NCBI GenBank assembly: GCA_949294085.1
Contig: CASFFX010000006.1
Coordinates: forward strand, 404,979-468,978
DNA from: an uncultured bacterium
GTDB lineage: Bacteria; Elusimicrobiota; Elusimicrobia; Elusimicrobiales; Elusimicrobiaceae
DNA length: 64,000 nucleotides
Direction: 5' to 3'
Made by a program: the position numbers and the translations under genes. Of the stretch, positions 60,194-64,000 are shown in pieces (position 1 is the stretch's first letter; each line of letters opens with the position of its first letter). A model generated the notes under the pieces. The model saw only the letters and a list, made by a program, of their open reading frames with translations, made no database searches and had not been told where the DNA came from.

Positions 60194-61225
60194 TTAAAGC
60201 AACTGGGCTTTTTCCAACAATTTCTGCACCAGGCGCGAAACGGCATACTGTTTCAACTCCGTTTCCTTCACCGCCGTAAATTCCGGCGGAACAGGAAGAG
60301 AAGCAGGAACTGTAATAAACGCTAAATCCGCAAAAATGACCCGGTGCGACAGCACATGTTTCATCGCCGCCACCGCGGGCGCCGCCTTTCGCTTTCCAAA
60401 CCAACGCCGGTATTCCGCCGCCTGCTGCCAAGGGGCATCGGCGGTTTTTGTTTCCACCAGCGGCGGCTCGTACAAGTTTTGCCACACGTCGGCCGGGCCG
60501 CGTTTATGCAGCCAGGTATTTTTCCCTTGCTTTACATATATATAATGGAAATAGCGGGCTGAAATTTTCGTCTTTTGGGCTTTCACGGGCAGTTCGTCCA
60601 CCCGCCCTTGCTTGTAAGCGGCGCAACGCCCCGCCAACGGGCATGTGCTGCACTGCGAGGCGGACGGCGTGCATACCGTAGCGCCAAAATCCATAATGGC
60701 CTGATTATAATCCCCGGGCGCCTGCTTATCCAGCAACTTTTGCGCCAGCTCGGCAAATTGCTTTTTCCCGTCCGCCGAATCTATCGGCACATCTATCCCG
60801 TACACCCGTGCCAACACCCGATACACGTTTCCGTCCACCACGGCATAAGGCATTTGATACGCAATAGAGCAAATGGCGGCCGCCGTATAATCGCCCACGC
60901 CTTTCAGCGCGCGCACGCCTTCGTAAGTGGAGGGGAAAACCCCTTGCATGCTTTTGGCGGCGGCATGCAGATTGCGGGCGCGGGAATAATATCCAAGCCC
61001 CTGCCAGCACTTCAGCACTTCGTCTTCCGACGCGTCCGCCAATGCCTGGGGGGTGGGGAACCGCTCCGAAAACTTTTTATAATATTCCAAGCCTTGGGCT
61101 ACCCGGGTTTGCTGTAAAATGACTTCAGACAGCCAAATCAAATAAGGGTCCTGGATTCCCCGCCAGGGCAAATCCCGCTTGTTCTGCGCATACCAATCCA
61201 ATAATACGGAAGAAAAGCTCTTCAT
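60194..61225 (-). CDS. mutY: A/G-specific adenine DNA glycosylase MutY
   Basis: 343 aa. Helix-hairpin-helix LKGVGDYTAAAICS with catalytic Asp in the VVDGNVYRVLAR region; early Glu in WLSEVILQQTRVAQ. Fe-S cluster C-x6-C-x2-C-x5-C (CTPSASQC, STC, PLAGRC). A C-terminal NUDIX-like domain reads 8-oxoG. It removes A opposite 8-oxoguanine. TAAAAT at 61237-61232 lies exactly 6 nt before the ATG with no ribosome site, pointing to a leaderless mRNA. Confidence 0.96.
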   Translation of the reverse strand: MKSFSSVLLDWYAQNKRDLPWRGIQDPYLIWLSEVILQQTRVAQGLEYYKKFSERFPTPQALADASEDEVLKCWQGLGYYSRARNLHAAAKSMQGVFPSTYEGVRALKGVGDYTAAAICSIAYQMPYAVVDGNVYRVLARVYGIDVPIDSADGKKQFAELAQKLLDKQAPGDYNQAIMDFGATVCTPSASQCSTCPLAGRCAAYKQGRVDELPVKAQKTKISARYFHYIYVKQGKNTWLHKRGPADVWQNLYEPPLVETKTADAPWQQAAEYRRWFGKRKAAPAVAAMKHVLSHRVIFADLAFITVPASLPVPPEFTAVKETELKQYAVSRLVQKLLEKAQLL

Positions 61226-61776
61226 AGCATTATTTTACAATTTTATTTTCCATGCGGTTTCATAAAATCATTTTTTGAAACGGCGCAAATTTAGCCCCGT
61301 TTTTGCAAATTGTATTTTTTGCAAATTTAGCCTCTTTTTTTAATTTTTATACACATTATTTTTTTTGGCATATTTAGTGTTTTTGAGTTTTCAAAACTAG
61401 CAGTAGGGGGAAAAGCAAAAAAGTCATCTTTTTTGTGCTCAGATTTTAGCCAAGGCTGGGCGCAAAAAGAGCGTTTATTTTCTTGTTTCATGCTTTTTTC
61501 AACACAGGTTTTTAAGCTGAGATTTTTCAAAAAATCTCAGTCAAAGACATATATTAGATTTTTTGTGTTCTTCTTATGTCATTTTTTCTCATATTTGAAA
61601 TGATGTTTTGCCACGTTTTTTAGCGATTTCTCGTCTGAGAAATCGGGTTGTTCACAAGGTTTGACATAAAATATAATTAAATGACATAGCATTGACATAT
61701 GTCATCAAATTGTTTATTATATGTCATAACTGGGGGAAAACTCCGGTGGATAACTTAACGGGGGATAAGTAAACCT
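61226..61776. other. AT-rich regulatory region with hairpins and TGACATA sites
   Basis: No gene supported. It holds a near-palindrome CTGAGATTTTT / AAAAATCTCAG (61517-61540) and a perfect hairpin GATTTCTC / GAGAAATC (61625-61644). Copies of TGACATA or its complement start at 61662, 61682, 61693, 61698 (overlapping) and 61720. Partial or lone copies lie at 61546 and 61575. Two AAATTTAGCC copies lie 40 bp apart near 61290-61331. Confidence 0.65.
61692..61720 (+). promoter_or_regulatory. Promoter overlapped by palindromic TGACATATGTCA operator
   Basis: TTGACA at 61692-61697, a 17-bp spacer and TATTAT at 61715-61720. The -35 box is part of the perfect palindrome TGACATATGTCA (61693-61704), and the -10 runs into another TATGTCA (61720-61726). 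So a repressor or autoregulator recognising TGACATA would control the 61777 gene. Confidence 0.6.
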
Positions 61777-62427
61777 ATGGCGGAAGAATCGGAACCTTTA
61801 TTCAAAATCCGCTTTCGTTTTCCGGGCGGAGAAGAGTTTGAAGCACAGGGAAACCGCGAATTTATAGAACAACAACGCAACTATTTTCTGTCTTTAATCG
61901 GCAAAAAGGCAGGAGCCGCACCCCATTTATCCAAAATAGAACCGGCGGCCTTGCGTTCTTTTTCCACCTCTACGCCCACCCGCGTTGCGCCTGCCGCACT
62001 TCCGCCCCTTTCTCCGCTTCCGCCGGCACAGCGCGCAGTAAACAATAGGCCCATGCAGCAGGAGGAAACCCCAGCCGATCAAGCTTTCCCCGCTTTAAGG
62101 CTTTGGGAGCGGCTTTTGAAGGAGGACGGGGATATTGTGCTGCTTCGCAAAAAAATGCGGCTTTCCCCGCAGGAAGCGGCTTTATTGCTGCTTGCCGGGG
62201 CACGGGTGCTCCTCAAAAAGCCGGCCTACACCGCGCTTCATCTCTCCCGCTCCATGAAAAAATCCGGCTTTTCCGAAGGACGCCTGGACCGCCTGCTGGC
62301 GCAGGAAATAAAAAACGGCCACTTGAACTGCGACGGAAGCAAACGCTCCCGCAGTTACCGCCTGACAAACGAAGGCTTTGCCAGGGCGTATGTATTGGCG
62401 GAAAAATTGGGCAACGAATTGCTGTAA
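61777..62427 (+). CDS. Isolated protein of unknown function with possible winged-helix C-terminus
   Basis: 216 aa, ribosome site GGGGGATAAG upstream. N-terminal part (1-45): FKIRFRFPGGEEFEAQGNRE. A Pro/Ala/Ser linker covers about 50-105. The helical C-terminal part (LSPQEAALLLLAGARVLLKK, SRSMKKSGFSEGRLDRLLAQ, then NCDGSKRSRSYRLTNEGFARA) resembles a winged helix with a beta wing and may bind DNA. I do not recognise the family. It stands alone between two AT-rich deserts behind a palindromic operator array, so it may regulate itself (inference). Confidence 0.7.
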   Translation: MAEESEPLFKIRFRFPGGEEFEAQGNREFIEQQRNYFLSLIGKKAGAAPHLSKIEPAALRSFSTSTPTRVAPAALPPLSPLPPAQRAVNNRPMQQEETPADQAFPALRLWERLLKEDGDIVLLRKKMRLSPQEAALLLLAGARVLLKKPAYTALHLSRSMKKSGFSEGRLDRLLAQEIKNGHLNCDGSKRSRSYRLTNEGFARAYVLAEKLGNELL

Positions 62428-64000
62428 AGGCACACCAAAGGCATTTTCTTTTTGTTCCGGCAGGGGGGACGGCGCTACTTCAATCACTCTGTTTTCCTGC
62501 GGCAAACGGCCCTACGCCCCCGCGAAAAAGCCCTTTACTGCAAAATACACAACGAAGGGCCCCGTAAGAAAGCGGAAAACCGAGCCAAAAAGGCTCATTT
62601 CAGCTCGCATACCCACGTGGTCCAACTCAGCAACCTTTTTTCTACAAGAGGAAAAACGCTTTAATTTACAAGATCCAAGGAGCATGACACAACTGTCGTC
62701 CTTCCCCAGGGAAGCAGTCCCATTTCACTCAAAAACAAGACAGACTTTGCTCCTCCTGCCCCCCGATAGAAAAGGCCACCTAGTAATAGCAAATCCGGGC
62801 GGCCAGTTCATCTCGGCCCCATTTTACCTCCAGCGAACAGGAATACCCTCTTTCACAAAATCAAGGCCGCAGCATTTATCTACGCCCCTTATGCTAAAGG
62901 GGGGAAAAGACTCTTGTCATGTCAGCCACACGCCCCCTGTTGTGCACTCCCCTTCATGCTTTTTACCCAAAAAAGCGCTCTAAAATTGTTCCTAGGATTT
63001 CCCGTTCGCTTTTGGCCTCAACCAATACGGCTCTGCTTCCGGCAGGCCGCAAATTGGGATTCTATGCTCTTTTCCGGCGCCAACTTGGAGTGGGGGAAAT
63101 TTATTATGGGATTTCCTTTCATCTCTCAACTGGTGGCAGAATCCAAAATTACCCTGCAATCTCACATTTTCAAAATTTGGGCCGACTGTTTGCCCCGATT
63201 TTGATTGTGAATTGTTAAAAAATACAATTTTTTATACTAAAAAAATTATTATTATATTTTAAGTATTTTTTATTTTTATATATTTTTTGCTTTTTCAAAC
63301 GACTTTACACGCAAAATCAAAATTTTCCCCATTTGTTTTTCCAAATTACACTCCAGGAAAAAGATTTTAGGACCCATTTTACCTGTTAACAACACCATAA
63401 ACAGGCGCGACATTAAATAGCTTCCTTTTTGTGAAAAAGGGGGCTATTTGTCCGACTCCCATAACTAACGATAATTTTTATTATGTTAATTAAAACAAGT
63501 AAAAATTCATTTTTTATTCTCCTATAATATTTATTAGTTTTTTATTGTTTTTTATTGTTTTTTAATATATTTTCAATAAGAAATAATATTTATTTTAGGT
63601 TTTTATTTTTATCACTTGGACCGCGGAAGAGAAGGCTCAAATTGGAGTATTTTTTTGCTCTCAGAAAAATATTTTTGGGCTCTTTTTTGTGATCATCTTT
63701 GCCATTTTTTGGAACACTAAATTTACAAAAACAGGGCCTTTTTTAACAGGGCATGACTGTTTTTTATTTTTTCACTCCCCCCATTTTTTGGACGCAATTT
63801 TGTTTTAATCAACCAAACCCAAACTATCCCTAATTTTTTCCAAAATTTTTTAGGTTTAACTTATATTTCTATATTTTTAATATTAAAATAAAAAATCCTT
63901 ATTTTTTAATATAAATTATTTTTACATCTAAAATCGCCAAAAACGCGCCAGAACGAATTGGGGGTACCTGGAATATGGGGCAAAACAAAATAGAGAGGAT
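62428..64000. other. Gene-free tail, strongly AT-rich after 63200
   Basis: No gene with credible codon use. A 100-codon frame at 62684 after AAGGAG uses rare Arg codons and low-complexity Pro/Ser/His, and is doubted. A CCCCTT / AAGGGG hairpin lies near 62887. A long imperfect hairpin (AAATAGC, CCTTTTT / AAAAAGG, GCTATTT) lies at 63415-63449. From 63200 the sequence is mostly T and A runs. It may be decayed DNA, a prophage or island remnant, or a special chromosomal site. Confidence 0.6.

Noticed and set aside
61327..61530. A 67-aa minus-strand open frame in the AT-rich region
   Set aside because: Lys/Phe-rich translation of AT-rich DNA without a ribosome site; it overlaps hairpins.
61660..61760. 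A chromosomal replication origin
   Set aside because: Only one imperfect DnaA-like box is present and no dnaA, dnaN or similar genes are near; the repeats fit an operator array better.
62684..62983. A 99-aa open frame after AAGGAG in the gene desert
   Set aside because: Codon use differs from every neighbour (AGA, AGG, ATA), composition is Pro/Ser/His-rich, and no orthologue or domain is recognisable.

Overview
The window reads as chromosomal DNA of a Gram-negative, host-associated anaerobe. Outer-membrane genes (a FadL-type porin, TolC, an OprB/AaxA-type porin, lipoproteins), a Cys-rich type IV pilin-like protein, a PPi-dependent phosphofructokinase, ferredoxin and FeoB are all present. This mix, with many exported proteins of unknown function, suggests a gut Elusimicrobiota lineage. 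That placement is inference; no rRNA is present to confirm it. Coding DNA is of moderate GC with short intergenic gaps and many strong hairpin terminators. Only the last 3 kb becomes AT-rich and almost gene-free.

Layout. 1-1054: start of an exported protein and a tandem-PC4 protein, both on the minus strand. 1212-6527: membrane Ser/Thr kinase and PP2C phosphatase, then groES-groEL behind a CIRCE operator. 6604-11191: two exported proteins that share an 18-nt upstream motif (one a catalytically dead trypsin fold), a Bax-inhibitor-1-like protein, pgk and secG. 11300-11980: tRNA-Leu(GAG) followed by a duplicated tRNA tail and a structured spacer. 11982-19539: two EamA transporters, a HAD phosphatase, a cyclodeaminase-like protein, a six-repeat helical protein and a large GYF_2/membrane protein. 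19828-25951: pepT, a lipoprotein, a FeoA-FeoB fusion, ferredoxin and an ankyrin protein. 26018-31874 (minus): FGGY kinase, LTA-synthase-like enzyme, RecB-like nuclease and another motif-controlled exported protein. 32060-39620: tRNA-Arg(TCT), a candidate sRNA, dinB, PPi-PFK, an Eco57I-type DNA methyltransferase, DUF805, GDPD-like and HD proteins. 39689-45250: pilin, sirtuin, K+ channel, and a three-gene operon with the gene set and order of chlamydial aaxABC (porin, pyruvoyl arginine decarboxylase, antiporter). 45544-48074: GtrA, a lipoprotein and an ECF sigma/anti-sigma/exported-protein operon. 48438-61225: a signal-peptide-bearing MFS fusion, a MacAB-TolC-type efflux operon, a fourth motif-controlled exported protein, a deaminase, a YfgM-like TPR protein, a FadL-type porin and mutY. 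61226-64000: AT-rich DNA with one isolated gene behind a TGACATA operator array.

How the genes work together. The aaxABC-like operon should exchange arginine for agmatine and consume protons, giving acid resistance or arginine scavenging. The ECF sigma factor, its zinc-finger anti-sigma and the coiled-coil exported protein look like an envelope-stress module. MacA, the split MacB and TolC form one tripartite efflux pump. The most novel signal is a near-identical 18-nt, dyad-containing motif placed 60-83 nt before the start codons of four exported-protein genes scattered over 50 kb, which implies a dedicated regulon. Six genes also have a -10 box so close to the ATG that their mRNAs should be leaderless or nearly so.
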